DNA from: Gemmatimonadota bacterium
GTDB taxonomy: Bacteria > Gemmatimonadota > Gemmatimonadetes > Gemmatimonadales > Gemmatimonadaceae
Reading direction: 5' to 3'
DNA length: 11,969 nt
Assembly: GCA_028287225.1 (NCBI GenBank)
Contig: JAQBPZ010000265.1
Span: 1-11,969, forward strand
Under the pieces are notes generated by a model that was given only the letters and a program-made list of their open reading frames with translations, had not been told where the DNA came from and did no database searches. Within the stretch, counting starts at the first letter, position 1. Every line of letters starts with the position of its first letter. The translations under genes were made by a program, and so were the position numbers. Below, one piece after another: positions 1 to 7,046 of the stretch.

Positions 1-1144
1 GACGCGGCGTGCGCTCCGGACGACCGCCACGGGCCGCGGGGGCCGCGGCAGCGGCTTCCGGTGCCGGATCCGCATGCACCGGCACGGCGACTTCCGACTC
101 GCCGTCCAGGGCGAGCTCCGTCGTGTCGCCACGCGGACGATCGTCGCGGTCGCGGCCACGGCCACGGCGTCCACGGCGTCCACGGCCGCCTTCGCGCTTG
201 GCGTCGGCGGCAGCCGTCGCGGCGGCATCGAGCCGGGGCGCGTCGTTGCCGGCGGCTTCGTCGGCGGCGGCGGTCTCGGCGGCGCGGACTTCACCCTTGG
301 CGCCGCTCGGCAGGCCGATCTCGAGCTGCCCGTTCTCGAGCTTGGTGGCGGAGATCAGCCCGCGCTGCGTGGCGTCCTGCACGAAGCGGGAGAACTTGGC
401 CATGCCGAGATCCTTCTCGTCGAACGAGTTGTCGATCTCGACCATCACCTGCTTCAGGCGGTCGGAGCGCATGACGTCGCCGTTGCGCTTCATGCGCTGC
501 ACCGCCTCGGTGACGAGCTCCCATGGATCCCACTTCTTGGCCGGCTCGTCCTCGTTGTTCTTCACGAGGCCGGCGAGCGCGTTGTAGCTGTAGTACTCGT
601 CGCAGTTCATGACGAGCAGGTCGCTCGACGACTCCCGGATGCCGACGCCGATGACGTACTTGCCGTACTCCTTGAGCTTGTTGACGAGGCTCGCGAAGTC
701 GCTGTCGCCGGAGAGGAGGATGAACGTGCCGATCTCGGGCCTGGTGAACAGGAGCTCGATGGCGTCCACGGCGAGGCGGATGTCCGTCGCGTTCTTCTTG
801 GACGACCCGTAGGCCGGCGCGAAGATCATGTCGATGGACGACTCGGCGAGCGGGACGATGTACTGCGGGTAGCGGCGCCAGTCGGCGTAGGCGCGCTGGA
901 CGGCGACCTTGCCCTTGATGATGTCGGAGCCGAGGAGGGTGCGGAGCTCGTTGCCGAGGTCCGACCGGATGCCCATGGTGACGTTGTCGAAGTCGATGAG
1001 CAGGGCGGCGTTCGGGGCGTGCATCGCGGGCGGGTAGCCGGCGCCGGTGCCGTAGCTGGGCGCGGCGCTGTGCGCCTGGGGTCCGCGGTGGATGAGCGCG
1101 GCGCCTGAGCGCGACGGGCTGTTCCGCGAGTTGCGTGGATTCAT
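1..1144 (-). CDS. NYN-domain nuclease with LOTUS/OST-HTH domain and Arg/Gly-rich tail (3' end beyond window)
   Basis: Likely an RNA-acting protein: an NYN (LabA/DUF88, PIN-like) nuclease fold followed by a LOTUS/OST-HTH RNA-binding domain. After a Ser/Pro/Gly-rich leader of about 44 residues, the NYN domain spans about 45-192. It has the expected acidic residues: D51 and D53 in LIDFDN, D121 in ATDIRLAVDAI, D147 and D149 in LSGDSDF. Residues about 206-278 (from DPWELV to LEIGLP) fit a LOTUS winged helix. Residues 318-339 form a dense Arg/Gly/Asp stretch (GGRGRRGRRGRGRD), followed by an Ala/Pro-rich low-complexity tail still open at base 2. The ATG at 1144 is preceded by AAGGGA three bases upstream. 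In this family such acidic residues bind divalent metal and cut RNA; the RNA target here is unknown. Domain calls are by motif reading; NYN is secure, LOTUS fairly secure. Confidence 0.85.
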   Translation of the reverse strand, partial: MNPRNSRNSPSRSGAALIHRGPQAHSAAPSYGTGAGYPPAMHAPNAALLIDFDNVTMGIRSDLGNELRTLLGSDIIKGKVAVQRAYADWRRYPQYIVPLAESSIDMIFAPAYGSSKKNATDIRLAVDAIELLFTRPEIGTFILLSGDSDFASLVNKLKEYGKYVIGVGIRESSSDLLVMNCDEYYSYNALAGLVKNNEDEPAKKWDPWELVTEAVQRMKRNGDVMRSDRLKQVMVEIDNSFDEKDLGMAKFSRFVQDATQRGLISATKLENGQLEIGLPSGAKGEVRAAETAAADEAAGNDAPRLDAAATAAADAKREGGRGRRGRRGRGRDRDDRPRGDTTELALDGESEVAVPVHADPAPEAAAAAPAARGGRPERTPR

Positions 1145-1463
1145 GAGTCCCTTGCGTCATGCGACGCATGGCATGTGAGCGGGGCTGCCTGCATCGCAGT
1201 ACAGCGCCCGGCGCTCTCCCTCGCGGCGGTCCGCCCGACCGAGGTGGTCGGCAAGCGCGGCGGCTGCGTGAGAGGCGGTTCGCGATGCGTACGTCGACCG
1301 GCTCGCCCCACCGCTCACATCGCGGTTTTGAAGGGCGGCACCGATCACGCCGACATCGTCATTGACCGGTCACCCCTGGCGCCGCGGGCATGGTGCTCGC
1401 GCCTCCCTGAGTGGCCGAGGGCGTAATCTAGTGCCATTAAACGAGTTGGGAAGGTCGGGAGCA
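1145..1463. other. Non-coding stretch upstream of the NYN gene
   Basis: About 320 bases with no convincing gene. Short open frames here lack domain-like sequence and a ribosome binding site. It should hold the promoter of the leftward NYN gene, but I see no clear -35/-10 or sigma-54 -24/-12 motif. Two small palindromes stand out: TGACCGGTCA at 1363-1372 (perfect, 10 bp) and CCGACC/GGTCGG at 1235-1240 and 1246-1251. Either could be an operator, but nothing in the sequence shows this. Confidence 0.5.
1148..1168 (-). promoter_or_regulatory. Ribosome binding site with adjoining small hairpin upstream of the NYN gene
   Basis: On the minus strand, AAGGGA (1148-1153) lies three bases before the ATG at 1144. 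It directly abuts a hairpin with arms TGCGTC and GACGCA (1153-1158 and 1163-1168) and a 4-base loop. The arms are an exact match. Whether the hairpin modulates translation is inference. Confidence 0.4.
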
Positions 1464-1558
1464 AAAAGGGCGTTTGCGGTGAGCAGTTGGCGGTTTGCGG
1501 CCGGACCTCGGGACGCTTCTACCGCCGACCGCTCACCGCTCACCGCTCACGCCCTTTT
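1464..1558. repeat. Heptamer-armed inverted repeat, possible bidirectional terminator
   Basis: Arms 1464-1500 and 1522-1558 are complementary at 30 of 37 positions, with a 21-base loop. The right arm, read on the minus strand, carries three tandem copies of GTGAGCG. The left arm is a degraded version (GCGGTGAGCAGTTGGCGG). Outer ends are AAAAGGGCGT and ACGCCCTTTT, so in either direction the stem ends in a T run, as in a bidirectional intrinsic terminator. It ends one base short of the YjbQ stop codon, so a terminator role for that gene is natural. It could instead be a dispersed repeat reused as a terminator. Confidence 0.7.
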
Positions 1559-1559
1559 C

Positions 1560-1982
1560 TCAGACGCCTATGGCCTTGAACAGCACCCGTTTCGGGCGCT
1601 GGCCGTCCCACTCGCCGTAGAAGACGCGCTGCCAGGGGCCGAGGTCGAGGGCGCCGTTCGTGACCGGCACGATGACCTCGTGTCCCATGACGAGGGAGCG
1701 CAGGTGCGCGGCCGCGTTGTCCTCGCCGGTGCCGCGGTTGTGCCGATAGGCCGTCGCGTCCCAGGGGGCGATCCGCTGCTCGAGCCACTCGAGGATGTCG
1801 GCCCAGAGCCCGGGCTCGTGGTCGTTCACGAAGACGGACGCGGAGATGTGCATCGCCGAGACGAGCACCATCCCGTCGACGATCCGGGCCGCGGCGCGGC
1901 AGGCCTCGACGTCGTCCGTGATGTCGATGATCTCCTGACGAGCCGTCGTGGTGAAGGTGCGGTAGGTGGTGTGGGTGCGCAT
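1560..1982 (-). CDS. YjbQ/UPF0047 family protein (secondary thiamine-phosphate synthase-like)
   Basis: A 140-residue protein, the normal full length for the UPF0047/YjbQ family. It carries the family's hallmarks in order: MHISASV with H45, HNRGTGEDNAAAHLRSLVMG (81-100, with E87, D88, N89 and H93), H101, then TNGALDLGPWQRVFYGEWDG (108-127) and the closing QRPKRVLFKAIG. E. coli YjbQ has been linked to weak thiamine phosphate synthase activity, hence the common name; the true cellular role is unsettled. The ATG at 1982 matches the family N-terminus, yet no Shine-Dalgarno sequence precedes it. A heptamer repeat element begins only two bases upstream and another ends one base beyond the stop codon. 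There are no operon partners. The family call is firm; the function is not. Confidence 0.93.
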   Translation of the reverse strand: MRTHTTYRTFTTTARQEIIDITDDVEACRAAARIVDGMVLVSAMHISASVFVNDHEPGLWADILEWLEQRIAPWDATAYRHNRGTGEDNAAAHLRSLVMGHEVIVPVTNGALDLGPWQRVFYGEWDGQRPKRVLFKAIGV

Positions 1983-1984
1983 GG

Positions 1985-2199
1985 GGGAGAAGGGATCAGG
2001 GATCAGGGATCAGGAACCGGCTGGCATCCCGAGCGGATGTCACCCTGCTCGAGCGAAGCGAGGGCGGGCGCCCTCTCGGCAGTCTTCGCTCCCTGCGCGG
2101 GGGCTGGCCACGCGTGCATGGACGGAAGATCCTGTCCGGCCCTGCGGGCCAGCAGGATGACGGCGAGTTCCTAATCCCTAATCCCTCATCCCTTCTCCC
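1985..2199. repeat. MITE-like nested inverted repeat with 33-bp heptameric termini
   Basis: Terminal arms 1985-2017 and 2167-2199 match as inverted repeats at 30 of 33 positions. Each carries three 7-bp units: GGGATCA three times on the left; GGGATGA, GGGATTA, GGGATTA on the right (minus strand). Nested inside is a second inverted pair, GTCACCCTGCTCG (2039-2051) and CCAGCAGGATGAC (2149-2161), with two mismatches. Further hairpins lie inside: GAGCGAAG/CTTCGCTC (2051-2058, 2084-2091) and GGCC/GGCC near 2138-2150. The inner GTCAYCCTG ends resemble a repeat common in environmental bacterial genomes. There is no coding capacity; open frames through it only translate the repeats. It could be a miniature transposable element or a REP-like palindrome. 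Mobility is not shown: no clear target-site duplication is visible. Confidence 0.7.
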
Positions 2200-2257
2200 G
2201 TCACCCGACCGTATCTTTCCCCCGAAACCTCCCGCACGCCCGCCCGTACGGAGCCTC

Positions 2258-3496
2258 GTGAAGCAGGTCGGCTTTCGCGCTCGTCTCTTCCTCATCCTTC
2301 TCGCCTTCGCCCTCATCCCCACGATCGTGCTCGCGGCCGCGTGGGAGCTGACGGTGGTGCGCGCGCTGCCGCTGCTGGGCACGACGCCGGCGATGGAGCG
2401 CATCGCGTCGTCGGGCGCCGCGGCGCTCGGGGCGGTGCGCACGGCGACGTTGACCGCGCCACAGCGTGCGCTGCTCGAGGAGCACCAGCGCGCGCTGGAC
2501 GAAGGGCTGCTCCGCGGGCGCCAGATGGAGTTCCTGATGACGCGGCGCGCGCCGGTCGTCGCGCTGCTCGTCGCGCTGTCGGCGTCGCTCCTGTTCGCGC
2601 TGCTCGCCTCGCGCGTGGCGGGCCACCTGAGCCGCAACCTGAGCCGCCCGCTGAGCGAGCTGGTGGGATGGACGGCGACGATCGAGCGTGGCGAGCCGCT
2701 GCCCGAGGGCCCGCCGCGCAAGGGCGCGCCGGAGTTCGTGATGCTGCGCAACCGCATGCGCGAGATGGCCGCCGAGCTGCGTCTCGGCCGCGCGCGGGCG
2801 CTGGAGGCCGAGCGCGCCACGGCGCTGCGCGAGTCGGCGCGGCAGGTGGCCCACGAGCTCAAGAACCCGCTCACGCCGATCCGGTTCGCGATCGCGCAGC
2901 TGCGGCGCGAGGCGCCCCCGGGGCTGGCGGAGACGGTGGAGGTGCTGGACGCGGAGTCGAAGCGGCTGGACGAGATGGCACGCAGCTTCGCGCTGTTCGG
3001 GCGGCTGCCCGAGGGACCGCGTGCCCCGGTGGATCTCGGCGAGCTGGCGCGCGCGGCCGCGCGGAGCGCGGTGCCCATCGAGACGCCGGTGACGGTGCAG
3101 GTCGCCGACGACCTGCCCTTCGTGCCGGGCCACGTGGACGCGCTGGGCCGCGCGCTCACGAACGTGCTGCTCAACGCGGTGGAAGCCGGCCCGCCGGGCT
3201 CGCCGATCGAGCTGCGCGTGCAGCACGCGATGCACGCCGGCCGGCCGGCGGTGGAGATCGCGGTGCGCGATCGCGGCAGCGGCATCCCCGAGAGCCGGCT
3301 GGAGCGCATCTGGGAGCCGTACGTCACGCACAAGGCGGGCGGGACGGGGCTGGGGCTGGCCATCGTGCGACAGACGCTGCTGGCGCATCATGGCGCGGTC
3401 GCGGCGGAGAGCCGACCCGGCGAGGGCACGACGATCCGCCTGCTGCTGCCGGTGGAGGGCACGATCACTGGAGAATGGAGAACCCATGCAGATTGA
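2258..3496 (+). CDS. NtrY-like membrane sensor histidine kinase
   Basis: A 412-residue two-component kinase. Membrane segment 1 is at about 8-28, followed by a short outer loop of about 70 residues and membrane segment 2 at about 98-120. A HAMP-like linker with RPLSELV follows. The phosphoacceptor H-box is HELKNPLTP with H199; the N-box is NVLLNAVEAG with N306; the G1 box is DRGSGIP from D338; the G2 box is GGTGLGLAIV from G361. HELKNPLTP is typical of NtrY/NtrB-type kinases that partner sigma-54 activators, and one lies two genes downstream. I chose the GTG at 2258 because GGAG sits four bases upstream and the open frame before it is only translated repeat. Its end overlaps the next gene by 11 bases, suggesting coupling. 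No PAS or other recognisable sensor domain is seen; the signal is unknown. Confidence 0.92.
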   Translation: MKQVGFRARLFLILLAFALIPTIVLAAAWELTVVRALPLLGTTPAMERIASSGAAALGAVRTATLTAPQRALLEEHQRALDEGLLRGRQMEFLMTRRAPVVALLVALSASLLFALLASRVAGHLSRNLSRPLSELVGWTATIERGEPLPEGPPRKGAPEFVMLRNRMREMAAELRLGRARALEAERATALRESARQVAHELKNPLTPIRFAIAQLRREAPPGLAETVEVLDAESKRLDEMARSFALFGRLPEGPRAPVDLGELARAAARSAVPIETPVTVQVADDLPFVPGHVDALGRALTNVLLNAVEAGPPGSPIELRVQHAMHAGRPAVEIAVRDRGSGIPESRLERIWEPYVTHKAGGTGLGLAIVRQTLLAHHGAVAAESRPGEGTTIRLLLPVEGTITGEWRTHAD

Positions 3497-3776
3497 CGGC
3501 GTACTGATCCCGATTCTCGCGATTGCCTCGGTGCCGATCATGGCGATCGGCATCCCGCTCGCGAAGGCCTATGCGCGGCGCATGGACAGCCGCCCCGCGG
3601 CACCGGCGCTCACCGCCGACGCCTCCGCGCGACTGGAGCGGATGGAGCAGGCGATCGATGCGATCGCCGTGGAGGTGGAGCGCATCTCGGAGGGCCAGCG
3701 CTTCACGACCAAGCTGCTCGCCGACCGGACCGGCGCCGCCCCGCCTCCGGCGCCCACCACCTTCACGCCCAGGTAG
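3486..3776 (+). CDS. Small membrane-anchored coiled-coil protein between kinase and regulator genes
   Basis: A 96-residue protein of no family I can name. Residues about 5-28 form one hydrophobic membrane segment (from GVLIPILAIASVPIMAIGIP), followed by a basic stop-transfer patch (KAYARR). A probable helical coiled coil at about 46-80 (ARLERMEQAIDAIAVEVERI) and a Pro/Thr tail follow. The ATG at 3486 has GGAG five bases upstream and lies inside the end of the kinase gene (11-base overlap), so it is likely translated with it. The shape recalls PspB-type small membrane proteins, but there is no motif proof. Its position between a kinase and its regulator suggests an accessory that could bind the kinase or a downstream component. 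That role is inference from context. Confidence 0.75.
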   Translation: MQIDGVLIPILAIASVPIMAIGIPLAKAYARRMDSRPAAPALTADASARLERMEQAIDAIAVEVERISEGQRFTTKLLADRTGAAPPPAPTTFTPR

Positions 3777-3818
3777 CCGACGATGCCGAGACTCGAAGCG
3801 ATCGTCGCGCGCGTCGGC
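3776..3818 (+). promoter_or_regulatory. Two mutually exclusive hairpins ahead of the response regulator gene
   Basis: GCCGACG (3776-3782) pairs perfectly with CGTCGGC (3812-3818). CGACGAT (3779-3785) pairs perfectly with ATCGTCG (3801-3807). The left arms overlap, so only one stem can form at a time. They lie in the 64-base gap before the regulator gene, which has no visible Shine-Dalgarno sequence. A role in translation control is speculative; in such GC-rich DNA 7-bp matches can occur by chance. Confidence 0.3.
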
Positions 3819-3830
3819 ACGCCGCACTGA
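3783..3830 (+). CDS. Possible 15-codon leader ORF
   Basis: An ATG at 3783 opens a 15-residue frame (MPRLEAIVARVGTPH) ending with TGA at 3828-3830, ten bases before the regulator's ATG. AGG at 3771-3773, at the end of the preceding gene, could serve as its ribosome binding site. If translated it would bridge the gap and carry ribosomes to the regulator start, which lacks its own binding site. It resembles no known peptide, and chance is the main alternative. Confidence 0.2.
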   Translation: MPRLEAIVARVGTPH

Positions 3831-3840
3831 CCGCGCGCAC

Positions 3841-5220
3841 ATGTCGAGCGTCCTGATCGTCGACGACGAGCCGAACATCCGGCGCATGGTGGGCGCGCTG
3901 CTCACCAGCGAGGGCTACGAGGTGCGCGACGCGGCCGAGGGGGCCGTGGGGCTCGCCCGCGTGGGCGAGAGCTGTCCCGACGTGGTGCTGCTGGACCTGA
4001 TGATCCCGGGAGAGCTGGACGGGCTGCAGACCCTCGCGCGGCTGCGGGAGATGGTGCCGGACGTGCCGGTGATCATGATGAGCGGGAAGGCGGGGCTGAG
4101 CGATGCGGTGCAGGCGACGAAGCTGGGCGCCTTCAACTTCCTGGAGAAGCCGCTCTCGCCCGAGGGGATCCTGCTGGCGCTGGGATCGGCGCTGGAGCTG
4201 CGGCGCGTGCGGCGCGAGGCGCGGACGCTGCGCGAGGATCTCGGGCTGGCGGGCGAGATGATCGGCGACAGCCAGGAGATGGCCCGCGTGCGCGAGCTGA
4301 TCGGGCGCGTGGCACCGACGGATGCGCGCGTGCTCGTCACCGGCGAGTCCGGGACGGGCAAGGAGCTGGTGGCGTCGGCGATCCACTTCGGGAGCACGCG
4401 GAAGGACCGCCCGTTCGTGCGGGTGAACTGCGCCGCCATTCCACGCGACCTCGTGGAGAGCGAGATGTTCGGGCACGAGAAGGGCGCATTCACCGGCGCC
4501 ACCGACCGTCGCATCGGGCGGTTCGAGATGGCGCACACCGGCACGCTCTTCCTGGACGAAGTGGGCGACCTGGGGCTCGAGGCGCAGGCCAAGCTGCTGC
4601 GCGCCATCGAGGCGCGGGAGATCGAGCGTGTGGGCGGAGGCAAGACGATCCGCGTGGACGTCCGCATCGTGAGCGCGACGAACCGGGACCTGCGCCGCTG
4701 CGTCGTGGAGGGAAGCTTTCGCGAGGACCTGCTCTTCCGCCTGAACGTGATTCCCATCGAGATCCCGCCCCTGCGCGACCGGCCCGGCGACATTCCGGCG
4801 CTGGTGGCGCACTTCGCCGAGGTGCAGCGCTCGCGCACCGGGCGGCGTCCCCCGCAGTTCACCGCCGGAGCGGTCGCCGCCCTGGTGCGGTACCGCTGGC
4901 CCGGCAACGTGCGCGAGCTGGCGAACATCGTGGAGCGGCTGGGCATCCTGCACGCCGGCGCCGACGTGGACGAGTCGATGGTGCTGGGCGTGCTTCCCGT
5001 GGAGAGCGGGCCGCGCCCTGGCGGCGCGGCGCCGTCTCCATCGTCGGCGCCGCACGAGTCGCTCACCGACACGCTGGACGAGCACGAGCGCACGCTCATC
5101 GTGCACGCGCTGTCGGCGGCCGGGGGCAACGTGGCCGAGGCGTCGCGCCGGCTCAAGACCGACCGCGCGAACCTGTACCGCCGGATGCGGCGGCTCGACA
5201 TTCCCGTGGGCGACGAGTGA
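3841..5220 (+). CDS. Sigma-54-dependent NtrC-family response regulator
   Basis: A 459-residue activator with the three classical NtrC-family parts. Receiver domain, about 1-120: acidic pair D8/D9, phosphoacceptor D52 in VVLLDLMIPG, and conserved K103. AAA+ domain, about 140-375: Walker A GESGTGKE (168-175), the sigma-54-contacting loop GAFTGA (215-220), Walker B LFLDEVGDL with D239/E240, and an arginine-finger region near FREDLLFRLN. A C-terminal Fis-type helix-turn-helix covers about 418-455 (GGNVAEASRRLKTDRANLYR). Phosphorylation by the kinase encoded upstream would allow it to drive transcription from sigma-54 promoters, using ATP to remodel the polymerase. All key residues are present, so it should be active. 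It starts at the only reasonable ATG, without a visible Shine-Dalgarno sequence. Its targets are unknown; the envelope genes just downstream are candidates. Confidence 0.95.
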   Translation: MSSVLIVDDEPNIRRMVGALLTSEGYEVRDAAEGAVGLARVGESCPDVVLLDLMIPGELDGLQTLARLREMVPDVPVIMMSGKAGLSDAVQATKLGAFNFLEKPLSPEGILLALGSALELRRVRREARTLREDLGLAGEMIGDSQEMARVRELIGRVAPTDARVLVTGESGTGKELVASAIHFGSTRKDRPFVRVNCAAIPRDLVESEMFGHEKGAFTGATDRRIGRFEMAHTGTLFLDEVGDLGLEAQAKLLRAIEAREIERVGGGKTIRVDVRIVSATNRDLRRCVVEGSFREDLLFRLNVIPIEIPPLRDRPGDIPALVAHFAEVQRSRTGRRPPQFTAGAVAALVRYRWPGNVRELANIVERLGILHAGADVDESMVLGVLPVESGPRPGGAAPSPSSAPHESLTDTLDEHERTLIVHALSAAGGNVAEASRRLKTDRANLYRRMRRLDIPVGDE

Positions 5221-5324
5221 GGGCCGGTCGCGACACGCAACCTGCGTTCGTCGTACGGGGTAGCAGCGCCCACGCGGCATCCGAGCGGCCTGTCCGGCGC
5301 GTCTCGTCACTTCACCCCTTCGCC

Positions 5325-7043
5325 ATGCGTTCTCTCGCACTCGCGCTGCTCACCGCGCTGTCGGCCGCCATCCCGGCGCGCGGACAGCAGACGTCGCGCG
5401 ACACGGCGCGCGTGCCGGCTGGCCTGCCGCACGAGGTAGCCCTGGAGGTGGCGGCGCTGTTCAACGCGACGACGACCCTGCGCGCCACCGACCGCGTGAC
5501 GATCGCCGCGGGCCAGGTGGTGCGCGGCGACGTGGCGGTGCTGAACGGACCCCTGGAGATCGCCGGCCACGTGATGGGGCGCGTGCTCGCCATCAACTCG
5601 GACGTCATCTTCCAGCCGGGCGCGCGCATCGACGGCGACCTGCTGGTGGTCGGCGGCGAGGTGGAGGGGCTGTCCACGGCGACGATCGGCGGGGAGACGC
5701 GCATCCATCATGCGCCGCTGCACTACGTGATCACCGACGACCAGCTGGTGGCCTTGCGTGACGACGGCCGCCCGAGCGAGCAGTGGTGGCGGCGGCTGGA
5801 GCGGCGGCAGCAGCGAAACTCGAACCGGCTGGAGGTCGCCAGCGCGGGCGTGTACAACCGCGTGGAAGGGCTGCCCGTGCGGGTGGGGCCGGTGCTCTAC
5901 CGTGACCAGGGGTGGGGACACCTGCGCCTCGACGCGTTCGCGATCCTGCGCACGGCGAGCAGCTTCACGTCGTCCGCACCCGACGTGGGCCACGAGGTGC
6001 GCGGCGAGCTGCGGGTGGGACGCGAGTACGGCGCGACGCTCGGCGGCCGCCTGTTCGACGTGGTGGACGCCGTGGAGAGCTGGCAGCTCTCGAACGCCGA
6101 GGTGGGGCTCGCGTCGTTCCTGTTCCATCGGGACTACCGGGACTACTACGGCCGGCACGGCGGGCAGCTGTATGCGGCGGCCCGCGCGACCGACAACGCG
6201 GACTTCACGCTGTCGTACGGCGACGAGCGGTGGCGCAGCCGGACGGCGCACGACCCGCTGACGCTGTTCCGCAACGAGCTCGCGTGGCGCGCCAACCCCG
6301 AAGTGGATGCCGGGCGCTTCCACGTGCTGCACGCCACGCTGCGAGTGGACACGCGAAACGACGTGTTCAACCCGTGGGCGGGCTGGTACCTGCTCGCGGA
6401 CTTCGAGCGCGGCACCGGGACGATCGACGATGCGGCGCCGACGTCGCCCGACGTCCGCGGGCTGCTGGTCGCGTCGACCCGCTACCAGCGGGGCTTCCTC
6501 GATGTGCGGCGCTACAACCGGCTCTCGCCCGGCACCTCGCTCAACCTGCGCCTGGTGCTCGGCGGCTGGCTGAGCGGCGATCCCCTGCCCCTGCAGCGCC
6601 GGCTCTCGATCGACGGTCCCGGCACGGTGCCGGGGTTCGACTTCCGCACGCATGGCGAGCGGGACGTGGGTACCTGCTCCACGAGTGATGCGCCGGCGGG
6701 ACATCCCGCGCAGTGCGAGCGCATCGCGCTGGGGCAGCTGGAGTACCGGAGCGACGCACACATCTCGCTGTCGGACCGCCGCGCGCTCGGCTCGGCGCGC
6801 CGCACCCGGTTCAGCGCCGACGGGCAGTGGGTGTTCTTTGCCGATGCGGGGCGCGGATGGCTGGTGAACTCCCCGGGGAGCACGCTGAACTACGCGCGCT
6901 CGGTGCTGCCGCCGCTGTCGAGCTATCGCACCGACATCGGCGCGGGGCTCGACTTCGACCGGATCGGGATCTACATGGCGAAGGCGCTGTCCGACCCGAC
7001 CGAGCCGCTGAACGTGTTCGTTCGCGTGCGGCACCGCTTCTAG
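5325..7043 (+). CDS. Outer membrane beta-barrel protein with bactofilin-like N-terminal domain
   Basis: A 572-residue exported protein. Residues 1-20 look like a signal peptide ending ARG before QQTS. Residues about 58-128 show short hydrophobic/Gly repeats (VTIAAGQVVRGDVAVLNG, then DGDLLVVGGEVEG) like the right-handed beta-helix of bactofilin/polymer-forming proteins. The rest, about 165-572, has alternating beta-strand patterning and ends in RHRF, the terminal aromatic typical of barrels inserted by the BAM complex. GPGTVPGFDF (VPGF at 435-438) recalls the VRGF/Y motif of the Omp85/BamA superfamily, but no POTRA domains are seen. The frame could start at the GTG at 5217, overlapping the regulator stop, but that would bury the signal peptide, so I chose the ATG at 5325. 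The substrate or role is unknown; envelope structure or transport is inference. Confidence 0.8.
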   Translation: MRSLALALLTALSAAIPARGQQTSRDTARVPAGLPHEVALEVAALFNATTTLRATDRVTIAAGQVVRGDVAVLNGPLEIAGHVMGRVLAINSDVIFQPGARIDGDLLVVGGEVEGLSTATIGGETRIHHAPLHYVITDDQLVALRDDGRPSEQWWRRLERRQQRNSNRLEVASAGVYNRVEGLPVRVGPVLYRDQGWGHLRLDAFAILRTASSFTSSAPDVGHEVRGELRVGREYGATLGGRLFDVVDAVESWQLSNAEVGLASFLFHRDYRDYYGRHGGQLYAAARATDNADFTLSYGDERWRSRTAHDPLTLFRNELAWRANPEVDAGRFHVLHATLRVDTRNDVFNPWAGWYLLADFERGTGTIDDAAPTSPDVRGLLVASTRYQRGFLDVRRYNRLSPGTSLNLRLVLGGWLSGDPLPLQRRLSIDGPGTVPGFDFRTHGERDVGTCSTSDAPAGHPAQCERIALGQLEYRSDAHISLSDRRALGSARRTRFSADGQWVFFADAGRGWLVNSPGSTLNYARSVLPPLSSYRTDIGAGLDFDRIGIYMAKALSDPTEPLNVFVRVRHRF

Positions 7044-7046
7044 CCG

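Noticed and set aside
74..1108. Long open frame antisense to the NYN gene
   Set aside because: Its protein is a Val/Ala/Asp/Gly-rich shadow. The opposite strand encodes clear NYN and LOTUS motifs with a ribosome binding site.
1405..1433. tRNA-like fragment (GAGTGGCCGAG)
   Set aside because: It resembles a Ser/Leu tRNA D-arm, but no matching acceptor stem, anticodon arm or TPsiC arm follows.
2114..2135. Possible sigma-54 promoter (TGGCCACGCGTGC) upstream of the kinase
   Set aside because: The GG-to-GC spacing is 8 rather than 10, and it lies within the repeat element.
1464..2199. Possible CRISPR array
   Set aside because: Units are 7 bp with no spacers and form inverted arms; there are no cas genes.
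1996..3553. Two long minus-strand frames over the histidine kinase
   Set aside because: Low-complexity Ser/Arg/Ala or Gln/Arg/His composition from high GC; the plus strand carries all kinase boxes.
5217..5324. GTG start overlapping the regulator stop as an N-terminal extension of the barrel protein
   Set aside because: It would place 36 non-signal residues ahead of a typical signal peptide starting at the ATG at 5325.
3763..5340. 525-codon minus-strand frame over the response regulator
   Set aside because: It is the antisense of an intact NtrC-family gene and has no domain-like sequence.
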